Assembly (NCBI RefSeq): GCF_012641265.1 | Contig: NZ_JABAHZ010000009.1 | Location: 186,001-250,000, forward strand | Source of the DNA: Chitinophaga eiseniae | Lineage (GTDB): Bacteria > Bacteroidota > Bacteroidia > Chitinophagales > Chitinophagaceae | Direction of reading: 5' to 3' | DNA: 64,000 bases | In this document: piece by piece, positions 62,922 to 64,000 of the stretch | Numbering within the stretch: position 1 is the first letter of the stretch | Layout: each line of letters begins with the position of its first letter | Notes under the pieces: generated by a model | The model's database searches: none | What the model was told of the DNA's origin: nothing | The model's input: only the letters and a program-made list of their open reading frames with translations | Translations under genes and position numbers: made by a program

Positions 62922-64000
62922 ATGAAAAATTGCCTGCTATCAATTTTTCTGATAACCACCTTATTACACAACGCTTTTTCAAACGCCCCGGGGAATGGCG
63001 CTATCCACCTCAAAGTAGTAACTTCCGATGTTTCACTTATTGGGAAAGACTTCCAGGTAGAGCAATATATCTATTACACACCGGCTACTATCGAAGCGTT
63101 CTGTAACACATTCACTAAAAAAATAACCGGTAAAACGCTGTCTTTCTCAATTAAACAGGATCAGCGCTTTGCATATATCAGGATTGTGCCACCAGCTCCT
63201 TACCTGGAGATCACCGATAAATTATTGTTGACCACATCGGGAGATGATATTGTCATAAAACTGGACGGCGGCAAAATCACTTTTATTAGTTCCCCCCAAT
63301 ACCAATGTCAATTGGTATTGGCATCAGTACCCCCCGAAACCACCTCCGAGATAACGCCAGACGATGCCAGTACGTTAGAAAGGGGATTCAAAGAACTGGA
63401 CGGTGTATTGGCTAGGCAGCTGTTAATACTTACCGGGTACAAGACGAAGATCGATCCCCAGTCATGGAAAATTCTCGAAATGAATGCCGTGTACAAAGCA
63501 TATTCAGACAAACTGACCTATTTTATATTTTATTTCCGGCAATCGAGAGATCCAATCATGCGGGGCAAAATGGCAACAATTGTTGAAAAATTGATGGCAG
63601 GCATTGATTTGGCAGCAGTGGACGCTGCAACAGCATTAAATTCATCTCCATACCTGTATTACCTGTATCTAAAGGAAAGATGCCGTGCAGAATCCCGTTA
63701 TTTAAATAACGATCCTAATAGCGATTATGGATTCAACGAATTACATTCCAGCTTTATGCAGCACTATTCCGGCCCAACACGGGACAGGCTGTTAACCACA
63801 TTAATATTTTCTACTAACTTTTTTGGAAAGATAAATTTACTGGATGTATTGGAAAAAGACCTGCCCATCATTGCGGATCCCCCCAGCAGAAACCTGCTTA
63901 TCAATAAACGTAATGCATTGGGACGGGGAAAAAAAGCCTATCCATTCAAACTACTGGATGAGCAGGGGCAATGGGTATCTCTGGATGACTTTAAGGGGAA
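62922..64000 (+). CDS. TlpA-type thioredoxin-like lipid- or periplasm-located protein (3' end beyond window)
   Basis: The frame opens at an ATG 2 bp after the SusD stop and stays open for 359 codons to the right edge. A signal peptide (LLSIFLITTLLHNAFS) is followed by about 310 residues of a beta-then-helical N-terminal domain common in Bacteroidota TlpA-like proteins, then KAYPFKLLDEQGQWVSLDDF, the opening strand of a TlpA/AhpC-type thioredoxin domain. The CxxC active site would lie just past the edge. Genes of this type are the usual third member of SusC-SusD operons in Chitinophaga relatives. Substrate is unknown. Confidence 0.85.
   Translation, partial: MKNCLLSIFLITTLLHNAFSNAPGNGAIHLKVVTSDVSLIGKDFQVEQYIYYTPATIEAFCNTFTKKITGKTLSFSIKQDQRFAYIRIVPPAPYLEITDKLLLTTSGDDIVIKLDGGKITFISSPQYQCQLVLASVPPETTSEITPDDASTLERGFKELDGVLARQLLILTGYKTKIDPQSWKILEMNAVYKAYSDKLTYFIFYFRQSRDPIMRGKMATIVEKLMAGIDLAAVDAATALNSSPYLYYLYLKERCRAESRYLNNDPNSDYGFNELHSSFMQHYSGPTRDRLLTTLIFSTNFFGKINLLDVLEKDLPIIADPPSRNLLINKRNALGRGKKAYPFKLLDEQGQWVSLDDFKG

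Noticed and set aside
1..64000. CRISPR arrays, tRNA or rRNA genes, transposases, integrases, phage genes
   Set aside because: Looked for direct-repeat/spacer arrays, clover-leaf and rRNA-like stretches and mobile-element proteins; none seen. The long palindromes are the only repeat families.

Overview
The window looks like a chromosomal segment from a Bacteroidota bacterium, most probably of the Chitinophaga type (Chitinophagaceae). The signs are SusC/SusD pairs and other TonB-dependent receptors with N-terminal STN and carboxypeptidase-regulatory domains, extracytoplasmic-function (ECF) sigma factors paired with FecR anti-sigma factors, many short lipoproteins with charged residues after the lipidated cysteine, GMC, fasciclin and IPT/TIG proteins, and weak Shine-Dalgarno sequences. 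I see no rRNA, tRNA, CRISPR array, insertion sequence or prophage.

Region by region. 1-513: the start of an ECF sigma gene that runs off the left edge. 0.8-5.0 kb: a two-gene operon (minus strand) for a GH35 beta-galactosidase and a GH43 arabinosidase/xylosidase. 5.4-11.7 kb: a housekeeping and regulatory patch with a YqgE-like protein, a GNAT acetyltransferase, a divergent PaiB/MocR pair, an AraC-SDR pair, and an SRPBCC-ArsR-SnoaL operon with two palindromic operator candidates. 11.7-19.2 kb: a sigma-FecR-SusC-SusD nutrient-uptake locus. Divergent from it, 19.5-23.0 kb holds a GH29 alpha-L-fucosidase, an LgoD/YjjN-like zinc dehydrogenase and an AraC regulator, so this part reads as a fucosylated-glycan utilisation locus. 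23.3-25.1 kb: a methyltransferase and two unknown secreted proteins. 25.2-28.7 kb: a three-gene oxidoreductase module (small subunit, GMC flavoprotein with a possible Fe-S motif, ferritin-like protein). 29.3-31.8 kb: a lipoprotein subtilase and a small lipoprotein. 31.9-37.6 kb: PepSY-like protein, TolC, membrane-fusion protein and RND pump.

37.7-54.7 kb is the most unusual part. A sigma/FecR pair is followed by eight tightly packed minus-strand genes: an STN-bearing TonB receptor, two unknown (one DUF4397-like) lipoproteins, three fasciclin lipoproteins, an Oar-like TonB receptor without STN, and a lipoprotein with five IPT/TIG domains and NHL-type repeats. There is no SusD. It looks like a surface-displayed adhesion or ligand-capture system driven by two outer-membrane TonB receptors.

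54.8-64.0 kb: a haem-binding protein, a small outer-membrane barrel, a relic of a DJ-1/PfpI gene, a FecR gene with no adjacent intact sigma factor, and a divergent SusC-SusD-TlpA operon cut by the right edge.

The main non-coding signals are: antisense-oriented terminators about 95 bp upstream of the TonB receptor start in both FecR-TonB receptor gaps, suggesting DonS-like cis-antisense RNAs; a four-copy 11-bp tandem repeat upstream of one SusC; two related long hairpin repeats sharing the core AGAAGCAAAGCA; and CCCCTGTT motifs on both sides of the GH35-GH43 operon.
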